Shown: positions 8,802 through 20,735, counted from the stretch's first letter. The stretch is DNA of 64,000 nt from Erinaceus europaeus (GCF_950295315.1 NC_080185.1:44993237-45057236), one strand, 5' to 3'. Translations and numbers: made by a program. Notes: generated by a model not told the origin, from the sequence alone.

Positions 8802-10650
8802 CTGTGAGGGGTCTCTTTGTTTGTGTAATAGTTTCTTTGGATGTGCAAAAGCTTTTCAATTTGATGTAGTCCCATTGGTTTGTTTCTGCTTTAGTCTTCC
8901 TTGCAATTGGGTTTGATTCATCAAAGATGTCCTTGAGGTGTAGGTGGGAAACTTTTTTACCAATGTTTTCCTTTAAGTATTTGATTGTTTCTAGTCTGAC
9001 ATCTAGGTCTTTGATCCATTTGGAGTTGATTTTTGTTTCTGGTGAGATAAAGTGGTTCAATTTCATTCTTCTGCATGTTACAACCCAGTTTTCACAGCAC
9101 CATTTATTGAAGAGAGCCTCCTGTTTCCATTTAATCCTTTGGGCCCCCTTATCAAAGATTAGATGTCCATAGGTGTGGGAATTTATTTCTGGGCTTTTAA
9201 TTCTGTTCCACTGGTCTGTGTGCCTATTTTTATTCCAGTATCTGCTGTTTTGATGATGATGGCTTTATAATATAGTTTAAGGTCTGGCAGTGTGATGCCT
9301 CCATTTCTGTTTCTTTTCCTCAAGATGGTTTTGGCAATTCTATGTGTTTTCAGGTTCCAGATAAATGACTGTAGTGTTTGTTCTATTCTCTTAAAGAAGC
9401 TTGGTGGAACTTTGATGGGTATTGCATTAAATTTGTATATGGCTCTGGGGAGAATATTCATTTTGATGATATTTATTCTTACAATCCATGAGCATGGGAT
9501 ATCTTTCCATTTCTTGGTATCAGTGTCTATTTCCTTGAGTAGCGACTCATAGTTTTCAGTATACAAGTCTTTCACTTCTTTGGTCAACGTTATTCATAGG
9601 TATTTGATTGATTTTGCTGAAACAGTAAATGGGAGTGATTTCTTGATGTCTTCTTCTTCAGATTTAGTGTTTGCATAAAGAAATACCACTGATTTTTGTA
9701 CATTGATTTTGTAGCCTGATACCTTGCTATATTGCCTAATAACTTTCAGTAGTTTTCTGCTGGATTCTTTAGGTTTTTCTATGTATACTATCATACTATC
9801 TGAAAATAGTGAGAGCTTGACTTCTTCCCTTCCTATCTGTAGTCCTTTGATTCCTTTCTCTTGCCTGATTGTTTGGCAAGAACTTCCAATTCTATGTTGA
9901 AGAGTAATGGTGACAGTGGACAGCCCTGTCTAGTCTCCGATCTGAGGGGGAATGCTTTCAGCTTCTGTCCAATGAGTATGATGTTGGCTGTAGGTTTGCT
10001 ATATATAGATTCTACTATCTTGAGGAATTTCCCATATATTCCCATTTTTGTAGAGTTTTGAGCATGAGTGGGTGTTGGATTTTGTCAAAGGTTTTCTCTG
10101 CATCTATTGAGATAATCATATGGTTTTGGCTTTGCTTTTATTGATGTGGTGAATGACATTGATTGACTTACTGATGTTGAACCAGCCTTGTATTCCTGGG
10201 ATGAATCCCACTTGGTCGTGATGAACAATCTTTTTGATATGTTGCTGTATCCAGTTGGCCAAGATCTTGTTTAATATTTTGGCATCTTTGTTCATCAGAG
10301 ATATTGGTCTGTAGTTTTCCTTTTTTGTTCTGTCCCTATCAGCTTTAGGTATCAGGGTGATGTTGGCTTCATAGAAGGTGGAAGGGAGTATTCCTGTTTC
10401 TTCAATCTTATGGAAAAGCTTAAGAAGTATGGGTACTAACTGTTTCCTGAAAGTTTTGTAGAATTCGTTTGTGAAGCCATCTGGTCCAGGGCTTTTGTTG
10501 TTGGGGAGATTCTTAATAATGGTTTCAATTTCTTTGTCTGTGATAGGTGCATTTAGATTTTGTAGTTCTTCTTGGTTCAGTTTTGGAAGGGCATATGCTT
10601 CTAGGAATCGTTCCATTTCTTCCAGATTCTCTAGCTTGGTGGCGTATAGT
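8802..10650 (-). pseudogene. LINE-1 ORF2 reverse transcriptase, broken
   Basis: In order on the minus strand: [10 protein letters not shown] and [10 protein letters not shown] (RT fingers), [23 protein letters not shown], then [13 protein letters not shown], then the catalytic strand, then the C-terminal region to KLKSFCTSKET. The normal ADD catalytic triplet reads Ser-Asp-Ser at 9795-9803, so one of the two catalytic aspartates is lost. Several frameshifts split it into segments (10116-10616, 9833-10045, 9594-9794, 9183-9587, 8802-9066). It is dead as an enzyme. Confidence 0.92.
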
Positions 10651-11181
10651 TCTTTCTAGAAGTTTCACAGGATTCTCTGCATTTCTGTCCTTTCTGTTAT
10701 TCAGGTCTGAGAAGTTTTCTTCTATTATTTCCTCTAGAATGTTTGCTTCCCCTTCCTCTATTTCTTCCTCTGGCAGGCCAATTATATGAATGTTACTTCT
10801 TTTGAGGTCATCCCATATGTCTCTGTTGTTGTTTTCAGTGTCTCTCAATCTCCTTTTAAGCTCTTTCACCTCTTTCTTCATTTTCTCTAACTCATCCTCT
10901 GTCTGACTAATTCTGTTTTCTGCTTCTGTTAGTCTGCTTTCCCTTGCCTCAGCTTCTTTCTTCATTACAGCTCTTTCAGCTTTCAGTTCTCTAATTGCCT
11001 CAAGATAATCAGTATTTTCCTTGGGGGTCTCAACTGTTGTTTCCCTAATACTGCCATTCCTTTCCTCCAATGTTCTTTTCATTTCTCTGATTAATAAGTT
11101 TATTGTTGCTTGTATGCTTTTCTTATCTATGGTTACTTCTGGCTGATTTGTACTTTTTTCTGGGCTCTTGTCTTCATTCAT
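10651..11181 (-). pseudogene. LINE-1 ORF1 N-terminal part
   Basis: The frame starts at 11181 and reads through a coiled coil (ELEKMKKEVKELKRRL) into the start of the RRM (NIHIIGLPEEE), then LEEIIEENFSDLNNRKD. After about [10 protein letters not shown] it jumps into ORF2 sequence. The start agrees with the other copy. It is longer and cleaner than the ORF1 at 470-1419. Confidence 0.9.
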
Positions 11182-12849
11182 TGGAGTAGCAGTTTTATTT
11201 GTTTTGATCTACCCATTTTTTTGATTTATGTGTTTCTTTTTTTTTGCTCTGTTGTTCCTCAGTTGTTGAGTCTTGAGTATAAGCAACACTTTCCTAAATA
11301 CCTTTATGACAATTGCACTCACCAACCTCAGGAATTACAGTAGCAACTGAAGCAAGTATTGAAGCAGTTATATCATTACCAGTTAGCCAAACAATTTCTC
11401 CAGTCCGTGAAAAAATAGTAACCAAATCCCAGTGAAGAAGAAAGAGAAAAGAAAGAAAGGATAGCAAGAATAGACAGTTATGCAAATCTACTATCCACTG
11501 TATATTCTAGGGGTAACAAGAGGGGAAAGGGAAGTAGAGCAGAGATACACACATAGAGATTACACTCTGAGTCAGATTTCTTCCCCAAAATAATTCAGAA
11601 ATTCGGACATGCAAAGAAGAACGAAGGAAGTAGTGTATGACAAGATAAAAAAAAAAAGAAAAAGGAATCAAGAGAGAGAAAAGATAAGAAAAAGAGCTGT
11701 AATTAAAGAGCAGTGAAAGAAAAGGTTTTTTTGATTACTTTATTTTTAATTTAGTTTAATTTAATTTTTTTAATTACCTAGGAGGGGGAGGAAGGGGAGA
11801 GTCTGTAGATTAGGTAGGAGTAACGAGACAAGTTCCTCCCACAATAGATAAGATGCCCACTACCCTAGCAATGAAAGATACCCTAAGAGTTAATTCTGAC
11901 CAACCTAAAGGGGGGGGTGTGAAGATATATGCCTTTATATAATATTAATAATAAAACAGAGCAGGGAAAAAAAAACCCTGTCCCAGATTACCTCAAACCT
12001 CGTGATCAGAGGCAGCTGATTGTTAAGAAAGAGAAAAGCAAAAAACAAAAAACAAAAAAAACTTCAGGACTAGACAAGGATAGCTGAAATAGACAGTTAT
12101 GCAAATCTACTATCCACTGTATATTCTAGGGGTAGCTAAATGAGGAAGGGAAGTTGAGCAGAGATATTCGCAGTGAGAGTCCACTCTGAGTCAGAATTCT
12201 TCTCCAAAATAATTCCCAAATGTATTTCAGTGAATTCAAAACAGCACACTGTTTGGTGGTGTGGGGGATGGGTCCTGTGGCTTGGAAGCTGTAGGATTAA
12301 GGAAGAAAGGATGACAAGAATGAGATAAAGAAAAAAAAGAAAGAGAGAGAGAAAAAAGAAAAAGAAAAGGCACAGTCATAAAAGAGCGGTGAAAGGAAAG
12401 ATTTATTTATTTATTTATTTTTAATAATTTAATTAGCTATGTGGGGTGAGGTGGGGGGGTTGTCTACTTAGAAAGAAAAAAAAAGGCCAGAGGTTTCAGA
12501 AGGGTATAGACTTAGAATGAATGATACTCCCTGGTGGGACAGGAATCATGGTAAAGAAACAAGCTCAGCAGGGGAGCCTGCTAGGAGCTGGTCCCCAGGT
12601 ACTGGTTATGGGGGGGGATGAGGGAGGAGGTGTGCTTAATAATTTAAAAGAAAAAAAATGTTACCTTTTTTTTTGTACTCTATTTTTAACCCAAATTAAG
12701 TTATAGTCACTTCCTTGGTGTCACCGCTAGGACCCCTTATTGACTGGCCTAATAAAGGCAGAAAATCCTACCTTTTCCAGAAGATGTGGTTAGAACTCAA
12801 GCCACTAGCAGCTTCTCAGTCCGCCATCTTCCTGGAACCCCCCCCCCCC
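11182..12849 (-). promoter_or_regulatory. LINE-1 5'UTR/promoter, two-unit
   Basis: About 1.67 kb between the element's 5' end and ORF1, collinear with 3704-5370. CTATCCACTGTATATTCTAG recurs at about 11491 and 12109 on the plus strand, marking two tandem units. The YY1-like site is at 12821-12830, next to a run of 12 C (G on the sense strand). Confidence 0.78.
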
Positions 12850-12890
12850 AGTGTTTCCTTTTTATAAATAAAATAAAATTTAAAAGTACT

Positions 12891-13156
12891 TTGACAATCT
12901 GTAGGTGGGAAAGAAATATGATAACAATTTAAGATGTAGGAATTTCATTACATTAATTATAAGCATCTAGTTTAGTTTCCAATTCCATTGAAACTCTCAC
13001 TGTAGTGTATCTGCACTTTGTAAGTTATACCTGCTAAAAAAATGTATATTGTCATTGTCTGAATCATTCAAACTAAGTCATATTGTTTTGTTTTTCCTTT
13101 TGTTATCTCTGTGGCTTCAAAACTATGGGTAATTTATAGAAAGAGAGGGGGAGGAG
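12891..13156. other. Unique DNA
   Basis: No recognisable feature. Confidence 0.5.
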
Positions 13157-13425
13157 AGTGAGTCGGGCAGTGGTGGAGAGGGTTAAGTGCATGTGGAGCA
13201 AAGCACAAGGACCAGCATAAGGATCCTGGTTGGAGCCACTGGCTCCCCACCTGCAGGGGGTTCACTTCACAGGCAGTGAAGCAGGTCTGCAGGTGTCTTT
13301 CCCTCCCCCTCTCTTGCTCCCTTCCTCTCTCCATTTCTTTTTTTCCTATCCAACAGCTAGGACAGTATTGACAACAATTATAACAACGATAAAGGCAACA
13401 AAAGGAAAAAAATAAAAAAAAGACA
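13157..13425 (+). mobile_element. tRNA-derived SINE type 1
   Basis: Head GTGAGTCGGGCAGTGG, then GGTTAAGTGCATGTGGAGCA, CCCCACCTGCAGGGGGTTCA, GTGAAGCAGGTCTGCAGGTG and an ACAACAATTATAACAAC-like tract with an A-rich tail. A further degraded SINE-like stretch follows at 13426-13525. Confidence 0.88.
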
Positions 13426-13529
13426 GATGGGGGAGAATTAGAGGCCACAGCAATGAAGCATCTCCCAGTGCTATGAGGACCAGTGACTTTGAACCTTGGC
13501 CATAAACATGGCAAAGTAGGCACTACCCA

Positions 13530-14610
13530 TGATAGTTATCTCTTCATGCCAGCCCTACTTCATGTTTGTAAAGGCTTGACCAAGGGTCTGATCTCTCCTT
13601 GTTTCTAATCCCTATTTCTTGGAAACCATAATTTCTTTTGTGTAAATCTGTGTAAGCTCAGAAAGCTTGAATCTTGTGCTAGATTTCTAACTTCCTATAG
13701 AGTCAGCAACACAGTAATATTTGATCAAGACCACTGAATTATTTCAGTGGTTAAGTTATTTTACCCATGTCCCTTGCATATTTAATTTGGCTGATATATT
13801 AGCTTTTTCAAAACTTGAATGGCTTGTTGTTTGCTCATTGGAGAGGTTCTTTCTTATTAAATGGAGGATGGCATGAACTGCAGTGATATGTGAATCATAG
13901 CCCTAATATATTCATTTTAAGAATTAGGATATTTCAAATGTGACACAGTATAGGAGGCTTAAAATCTGTATTGAAAAGACAGTGTCACCATAATGACATC
14001 CATCTCTTAAGACCTTTCAGAATAGATGAATATCTATTAAGCCTGTCTGTCCCCTAGGGAGTACATTAAGGCATTTGGGCCACAGGATCTATTAGTAAAA
14101 GACTGCTATGATGTACTTACTGATCAGTTACTGAACCTCTGAACACCCCTGAGAGTAATTCGTACACTGAAAGGCTTTGACTGAATAAGTACAGTCTGCT
14201 GTGTTTTAATGGACTTCGATGAGCATCAAAGCCAACTTTTAGAACAGCATTTGTGCTTTGTCCAGGTGGCATTGAGGGCTGTGCAATTTAGATTTTCCAT
14301 CTCGACTTGTGAAACCGAACAAAAATGTGTTCCTTTGACCTTTAAAGGAGTAATTTGTTTTGCAGGCTAATGCTATTTTCGTCTGGTAAATGGTTCCATG
14401 ACAATCAAGGCAGAGCTGGAATGGGCAATCAGTCAAGATTGAAAGTGTTGAAAATGGTAAATGTTCAGACTGATTAAATTAGTAGACACTCAAACTAAAA
14501 TTTGCTAAGTGGAGTTTTACAAACAGACAACATTACCCTGGTTATATAGGAATCCTATTATGTCACTCTTCTCCATAGATGAAACATTAATAGAATCAGG
14601 CACAATCTCC
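13530..14610. other. Unique DNA with candidate conserved element
   Basis: There is no repeat. The part at about 14155-14470 has balanced composition and a texture typical of conserved non-coding elements (see findings). No exon with splice sites is convincing. Confidence 0.4.
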
Positions 14611-14745
14611 CAGAGGGTTAAAAAATAGGACCGCTATCAAGGGAGGAGCTGGGATATGGAGTTCTGGTGGTGGGATTTGTGTGGAGTTGTACCCCTCTAT
14701 GGTTTTGCCAGTGTTTCCTTTTTTTATTAAAAAAATAAAAAAAGA
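14611..14745 (+). mobile_element. LR repeat, 3' tail fragment
   Basis: CCCAGAGGGTTAAAAAATAG, GGAGTTCTGGTGGTGGGA, GTGTGGAGTTGTACCCCTC and a CAGTGTTTCC tail with A-rich end. Confidence 0.85.
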
Positions 14746-15424
14746 AACAGGTATAATTCTTCTTTGCCTATGTTTTACATTAGGATATATCTTTTAGACA
14801 TAACTGTAATAGAGTTTTATCCTGGTTTTACTCCGTATAATGGCCTCAGAAGCATCATGTATTTCTAAAGTGATATTTTACCCTTCATTAAACCTTGTAT
14901 TCCAAGAAAAAGTGTCTCTATGACATTTAACAAGGGAGATGAGATGTTATGATATTTAAAGTCTAGAGACAGACAGGATTCAAAATGAAATAATTTGGGT
15001 GTCTTGTATAATGATTAAAATTAAATCAGCACTAAGGGAAGGGATGTGTTGGGGTGGAATTTTTAGGGTTCTCAGACAGGTTGCAATATTTCCATCAATA
15101 AATTAACATACGGGGTACAATGTAAGTCTCAGGGAAGTTAAGTAGTGCCTTTTAAGGTCTGGCTTATTGACTATCATGCCTCACCATCACCTGAAGTTAC
15201 TTAAAATGTATATTCTTGAGTCTTCCCTCAGAACTTCTAAAAGTCTATGTGGGAACTTTCATTTTAAACTGACTCTCTGGTCACTCTTGCACACAAATAT
15301 GTGAGAACCCCTGATTTAAGGGACACTGGGAGATGTTAATAGAAAATATAATGGAAACATTCATGGAAACAATTTTTTAAAAACGTTTTCTTTGCAAGTA
15401 TCTGGAACATCAAGTCCCTTGATT
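14746..15424. other. Unique DNA
   Basis: No recognisable repeat or gene. Confidence 0.5.
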
Positions 15425-15850
15425 TCTTTCTTTCTTTTTTAATTTATAAATTAAAAATATTGACAAGACCATAGAATAAGAGGGGTGTGATTCCATACAG
15501 TTAGCACCACCAGAACTCCATATCCCATCCCCTCCCCTGGTAGCTTTACTATTCTTTATCCCTCTGGGAGTATGGGCCAAAGATCTTTATGGGGAGCAGA
15601 AGGTGGAAGTCTGATTTCTGTAATCGCTTCTCTGTTGAACCTGGGCATTGGCAGGTCAATCCATACCCCCAATTTGTTTCTGTATTTCCCTAGTGGGGCA
15701 AGGCTCTGGAGTGGTGGGGTTCTATAGGACACATTGGTGAGGTCCTCTGTCCAGAAAAGGTCAGGTTGGCATCACGGTAGCATCTGCAACTTGGTATCTG
15801 AAAAAGCATAATGATATAAAGCAGAATAAATCATTTAATAATCAGAAACT
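15425..15850 (-). mobile_element. LR repeat, 5'-truncated
   Basis: Minus-strand LR: T-rich tail at 15430-15460, GACCATAGAATAAGAGGGG, then GGTCAATCCATACCCCC and GGACACATTGGTGAGGTCC, fading out after TTGGTATCTGAAAAAGC. Confidence 0.85.
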
Positions 15851-16329
15851 TAAGCATTTCTACAAAAGCTGTAAGCAGGTCAGAGCAATGGTTGTAGTTT
15901 TAAACTGCTGTAGTCTACTTTTATACAGACTTTGTCTCAGCTATAGAGTCTAGAACATCTGTGGTTATATCCCCCTACCTTTTCCATTATTTCCCGTATT
16001 TGCAACCAGCTTGATTGCTGGCTCTAAGTTCCTGCATGAGAATTCTATTGCTCTTGGAGGCTATTTAAAAACCAACAACAATAACAACTTTACTATCATG
16101 TTATTAAGGAAATGCTGAGTTGTAGGGATTTTGATGTTATAAGGGTATGTTCACATTCTGCCAAGATTGGTATCTGTGTATCTCACTTGCAACCAGACAG
16201 TTGTCTTACTCTAACATAGGCACGTAGGTCCCCAACCTCCCCTTAGTTACCCTCTCTTCCTCCTTCTTGAATGCCTGAATCTGATGTGATAAGACTATAG
16301 TCCATTAAGTATTCACCTGTATTGTCATT
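15851..16329. other. Unique DNA with a SINE remnant
   Basis: 16023-16100 retains part of the SINE type 1 3' module (TTCCTGCATGAGAATTC, CTCTTGGAGGC) followed by ACAACAATAACAAC. The rest is unassigned. Confidence 0.45.
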
Positions 16330-16499
16330 TGCTTTGTTTCTTAGAGCCTATCAGTGAGTGAGATTATCCCGTATTTGTCCTTATACTTTTGGATTAACTC
16401 CCCCCACATGATTCCTTCTAGTTTCTGCCATATTATGTCAGAGGAAAATATGTCATTGTTTCTTACAGGTATGGTACTCTACTACATATATATGCCACA
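16330..16499 (-). mobile_element. Old LINE-1 3'-end relic
   Basis: GTGAGTGAGATTATCCCGTA and the following CCTTCTAGTTTCTGCCATAT read as the antisense of the L1 ORF2 end/3'UTR found in better form at 25560-25660 and 58250-58380. Confidence 0.7.
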
Positions 16500-16665
16500 A
16501 CTTATGCAAAGAGCAAGACTCAGAGAGAGAGAGACAAAGGAATAGTGTGAGACATAGAGAAGGAGAGAGGCCTTCAGTACTGCCCTGCCACTGCTAAAGC
16601 TTCACCCTTGCAAGGACCTAGGTACCCAGGCTTTCACTCATGATAATGTGTTCGGTCTACCAGGT
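16500..16665 (-). mobile_element. Degraded tRNA-derived SINE
   Basis: A GAGAGAGAGACAAAGG stretch, GCCACTGCTAAAGCTTC and CCTTGCAAGGACCTAGGTACCC recall the middle and B-box part of a diverged SINE. Confidence 0.5.
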
Positions 16666-17041
16666 GTGACACCTCAGGCTTGGATAATCTTACTTTCAGT
16701 ACGGCAGGTGAACAACTTTAAAACCACCTTCAGACTGAATTCTCTTTGTCTTTGTGTAAAGTTAATTTATTCACAGATTCTAAGGATTAGGAAATGGAAA
16801 TCTTTCAGAGGATGTGCATACTGGTACCGCTTTGACTTCTACAGGCATACACTATTTACACTTTTATTCAGTGGGTATCTATTTAGCACCTAATATATGC
16901 CAATCACTGTGAAAAATACTGGGACGAAAAGTCAATAAGTTAGCCCGTGCCAGTGTTACATAAATATAAAACAACACAATTTATTAAAAGGATCTAATTT
17001 ACTTTATTAAATGGCTCCTGGATTAATCTGGCTAATAGAAA
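16666..17041. other. Unique DNA with ancient-repeat-like stretch
   Basis: 16850-16960 (TTTAGCACCTAATATATGCC and CAATCACTGTGAAAAATACTG) resembles the widespread mammalian motif of the type GAGCACCTACTATGTGCCAG. It is too diverged to name. Confidence 0.35.
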
Positions 17042-17052
17042 TGTACTGTAAG

Positions 17053-17280
17053 GGGGCTGGGTGGTGGTGTAGCTGGTTGAACACACATGTTATGATGGGC
17101 AGGGACCCAGATTCAAGCCCCCAGTCTCCACCTGCAGGAGGAAAACTTTGCAAGTGGTGAGGCAGTGTTGAAGGTGTCTCTCTTTCTCTTTCCCTCCTTT
17201 ATCTCCCCCGACCTTCTCAATTTCTGGCTGTCTTTGTCTAATAAATAAAGATAATTTAAAAAATTTAAATTAAAAAGAGT
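17053..17280 (+). mobile_element. tRNA-derived SINE type 2, complete
   Basis: Head GGGCTGGGTGGTGGTGTAGC, CCACCTGCAGGAGGAAAAC and tail AATAAATAAAGATAA. A perfect 11-bp duplication, TGTACTGTAAG, lies at 17042-17052 and 17281-17291. Confidence 0.93.
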
Positions 17281-17414
17281 TGTACTGTAAGGAGCTGGAC
17301 AAAACAAAAAGGCAAGGTCAAGGGAGAAGTAATTTGAGGCGTAGGCTACCCGTGCATGGAGAGTGGAAGAAAGTAAGGTGACTTATGCTTCTTTGAATTA
17401 TTGATTCATTAATT

Positions 17415-17630
17415 TTATTCTATTTTAATAGTTTTTTGATTGTACAGAGAAATTGAGAGGGGATGCAGAGGGAGAGAAGGAGAGATCAAAAGAGCCACTT
17501 GTTAACACTGCTTCACTGCTCATGAAGCTTTTCTCCTGCAAGTAGGAACCAGGAATTTGAATCCTGGTCCTTACACACTGTAATGTGTGTGCTCAATCCA
17601 GTGCACCACAACACATGCCCCCAGACCCAT
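17415..17630 (-). mobile_element. tRNA-derived SINE type 2, older
   Basis: Minus strand: ACAGAGAAATTGAGAGGGG, CTGCTTCACTGCTCATGAAG, GGAATTTGAATCCTGG (B box) and GTGCTCAATCCAGTGCACC. Confidence 0.82.
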
Positions 17631-18004
17631 GTTTTTTTTATCTAGTTCAAACTTATTTGATTATTTGCCCAGCCTTGTAGAACATAAAAACCTATCTGCT
17701 AATTCCTCCCTTGTCCCCAAGAAGTTCTGGTGGACTTAGAACAAGGACTTCCATTTGAGGCATGCGATTTTATTTTGGGCAACAGTAATGAATATGTACT
17801 CTGGTGGAAAAGAGAGAACCATCCTTTGATAATTATAATACAATAAATCCTATGATGAAAGTTTGGAAACAGAAGAGCAATTCTGCCCTATCCGTCGTCA
17901 AGATTCTTGGGCAAGTTTACTCTGTAATAACTAATGGGGGAAGACAAGCATGATTTTATTTTATTTTGTTGTCTCTGAGACTTCACTGTTCTGAGCTGAT
18001 TTTT
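17631..18004. other. Unique DNA
   Basis: No recognisable feature. Confidence 0.5.
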
Positions 18005-18264
18005 ATTTCGTTACTTCCTTTTGTTGCCCTTGTTGTTTTATTGTTGTAGTTATTATTGATGTCGTCGTTTTTGGATAGGACAGAGAGACATCAAGAGAGG
18101 AGGGGAAGATGGGGGGGCGGATATAGACACCTACAGACCTGATTCACTGCCTGTGGAGGGACTCCCCTGCAAGTGGGGAGTCAGGGGCTCAAAAGGGGAT
18201 CCTTATGATGATCCTTGCATTTTGCACCACGTGCGCTTAACCTGCTGCGCTACCGCCGACTCCC
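18005..18264 (-). mobile_element. tRNA-derived SINE type 1
   Basis: CCTTTTGTTGCCCTTGTTG, GGATAGGACAGAGAGACATC, ACTCCCCTGCAAGTGGGG and GCGCTTAACCTGCTGCGCTA in minus orientation. Confidence 0.9.
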
Positions 18265-18379
18265 TGCAAAGCATACTATTATAGTCAATTACTTTGCTCA
18301 CCCACAACCAGAATTGTAATTCTCTGTAAGTAGTAAAGATCCATGATTTTAAAAATATTTTATTTAAAAAAAACATGTT

Positions 18380-18652
18380 GGGAGTCAGATGGTAGCACAG
18401 TGGATTAAGCACATGTTGAGCAAAGTGCAAGGACCTGCATAGGGATTCTGGTTCAAGCCCCCTGCTCCCCACCTGCAGGGGAGTCGCTTCACAGGCAGTG
18501 AAGCAGGTCTTCAGTTGTCTATCTTTCTCTCTCCCTCTATCTTCCCCTGCTCTCTCCATTTCTCTCTCTCCTATTCAACAACAACAACAACAATAACTAC
18601 AACAATAAAAACAACAAGAGCAACAAAAGGAAATAAATAAATATTTAAATAA
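18380..18652 (+). mobile_element. tRNA-derived SINE type 1
   Basis: Head GGAGTCAGATGGTAGCACAG, CCCCACCTGCAGGGGAGTCG and an ACAACAACAACAACAATAAC tract, 115 bases from an oppositely oriented SINE of the same family. Confidence 0.92.
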
Positions 18653-19615
18653 AACATAAGACCATAGGATAAGAGGGATACAATTCCACACAATTCCCAT
18701 TACGAGAGTTCTATAACCCACCCCTTTCTCAAAAACTTTCCTATTCTTTGTCTTTCTGGGAGCATAGACCCAGGATCATTATGGGGTGTAGAAGACGGAA
18801 GGTCTGGCTTCTGTAATTGCTTCTCCTCTGAACATGGGCGTTGACAGGTTGATTCATACTCCCAACCTTTTTCTATCTTTCCCTAGTGGGGCAGGGCTCT
18901 GGAGAGGTGGGGTTCCAGGGTACATCGGTGAAGTCATCTGCCCAGGGAAGTCAGGTTGGCGTCATGGTAGCATCTGCAACTTGGTGTCTGACAAAGCATT
19001 AAGGTATAAAGCAGAAGAAATTGTTTTAATAATCTGGAACCTAAAGGGAAGAACATAGCAGATGAGATTTGGAGTTTCCATTTTGGAAAAAGCTAGTACG
19101 TCTGTTTTAGGTATATTCCAAGGTGCCCATGACTTTGCTAACTTTTGCCTGAGTCTGACAGATAACATGCAGCTGGACCAAAGGTATTGTCTGGGGAGAT
19201 GGTGTCAGAGTTTGAAATAGGACAAGAAGGCTGGATCAGGAAGAGAGTAACTTTCAAATATGGGAAAAGTATATAAATATTGTTAACTGTAAACTCCATC
19301 AATTTGATCTGGGGCCTTTATTCAGTGCAGGATCCTGTGTAACCTCTGTATCTCTTGTAGTTCTGAGCTCACATTCTATGGTCATAGCTAGGAACATTCT
19401 AGGCTGCACCCATTGCCAGGCCCATATTCCTAAAGTGGTAGAGAATTTTGGCCCAACCTCTCTTCAGAGAGTGGGACTGTCCCTACCATTTTTTGATCCT
19501 CATTGAGGGCAAGGTCCTATAGGGCCCCACAAAGGGATACATTATGTTGTTCCTGATGGAGATGATCAGTTGTAGTGGAGAGAGGGATCTGTCAGAGGTG
19601 TAGACCTTTAAGATC
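18653..19615 (-). mobile_element. LR repeat, about 1 kb
   Basis: It runs from CATAAGACCATAGGATAAGA (tail side) through GTTGACAGGTTGATTCATAC, TCTGGGGCCTTTATTCAGTG and ACAAAGGGATACATTATGTTG. It covers the LR middle region that the young short copies (30063, 46910) lack. Confidence 0.88.
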
Positions 19616-20116
19616 CAAAAAATTAATGACTTTCCTAAATGAGCTAAACTACCACATTAAAACAAAACAACAACACACACACACACAGCCTTATTTTTTT
19701 TAAAGGCTTGATTTATTTATTTGTATGGAGAGGAAATCAGAGCATTGTTGGCAATATTCATTTTACAGGTTGTCAGAGGCACAAACTAAGAGGGAGGTGG
19801 GGTCATGTGGACTGATTAGCTCATGTCATTAAGCCTGAAAATGACAGACTGTAATAATAGATACAACTGAAGATGATTTAAAAGCCATTTTTCCTAACAG
19901 CGATCTCTCGAGACGCAGATCTCTGCTTTTGCCTCTTCTTCTTAAATCCTAGTGTCTTGGGATTTCATGGCTGAAGGATAGACTGATGGTAGAAAGTAAC
20001 TCATGCTTCCTGTTGGCTGGTTAGGTTATTTTCCTCCTTCACCTATTCTAAAACATGAATTAGCTTTATTACTGAAAAATCATGTCATTACTGTGGTTTT
20101 CAAGACCCTATTTATT
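19616..20116. other. Mostly unique DNA
   Basis: A short (CA)n lies at 19673-19686. A SINE-like remnant (GATTTATTTATTTGTATGGA, then AAATCAGAGCATTG) lies at 19705-19750. Confidence 0.45.
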
Positions 20117-20130
20117 AAAACACCATTTTA

Positions 20131-20397
20131 AAAATATATTTATTCATTTTCCCTTTTTGTTGCCCTTGTTGTCTTATTGTTGTAGTTATTATTGTTGTTA
20201 TTTATGTCGTCGTTGTTGGATAGGACAGAGAGAAATGGAGAGAGGAGGAGAAGACAGAGAGAGGGAGAGAAAGACACCTGCAGACCTGCTTCATGCTTGC
20301 GAAGTGACTCCCCTGTAGGTGGGGAGCTGGGGTCTTGAACCAGGATTCTTATGCTGGTCCTTGCACTTTGCACCACATGTGCTGCTGCCCGACTCCC
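20131..20397 (-). mobile_element. tRNA-derived SINE type 1, complete
   Basis: Minus strand, with GTCGTCGTTGTTGGATAGGA and ACTCCCCTGTAGGTGGGG. A duplication TAAAACACCATTTT flanks it (about 20116-20129 and 20398-20411). Confidence 0.9.
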
Positions 20398-20449
20398 TAA
20401 AACACCATTTTTAACTCCCCCAAATGCCAAAGACCTTTTGATTTTTCTA

Positions 20450-20545
20450 TAGAGTATCACTCAGGTACATGTGATGTCAGGGATCAAACTCAGGACCCCA
20501 GGCTTCAGAGTACAATATATTATCTACTGTGTCACCCCTCTTTCG
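20450..20545 (-). mobile_element. Degraded SINE type 3
   Basis: GTCAGGGATCAAACTCAGGA and CCCCAGGCTTCAGAGT read as the antisense of a SINE head with its B box. Confidence 0.55.
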
Positions 20546-20589
20546 CTCTCCCTCTCCCTGCCCCCCCCCCCCTTTCTGTCAACCTCTAT

Positions 20590-20735
20590 AAAAGTATAGC
20601 TTCACTTCCCCAGAGCCCTTCCCTACTAGGGAAAGCGAAAGACAGGCTGGGAGTATGGATCAACCTGTCAATGCCCATGTTCAGTGGGGAAGCAATTACA
20701 GAAGCCAGACCTTCCACCTTCTGCATCCCACTTGG
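20590..20735 (+). mobile_element. LR repeat fragment
   Basis: CTTCCCCAGAGCCCTTCCCT, GACAGGCTGGGAGTATGGAT and GAAGCAATTACAGAAGCCAG. The tail is missing. Confidence 0.85.

Larger units (their letters stand above)
8802..12849 (-). mobile_element. LINE-1 with full 5'UTR, internally deleted
   Basis: On the minus strand the order is a G-run and 5'UTR (12849-11182), the ORF1 N-terminal part (11181 to about 10660), then ORF2 from just upstream of the reverse transcriptase to near its C-terminus (about 10650-8802). The ORF1 C-terminal region and the ORF2 endonuclease are missing, so one deletion of roughly 1.5 kb joins the two ORFs. The 3'UTR is absent. The 5' end abuts a short LR tail fragment (12850-12890). 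Confidence 0.92.

Noticed and set aside
14239..14436. 65-codon minus-strand frame as an exon
   Set aside because: No flanking splice sites or family resemblance. The region may be conserved non-coding DNA instead.
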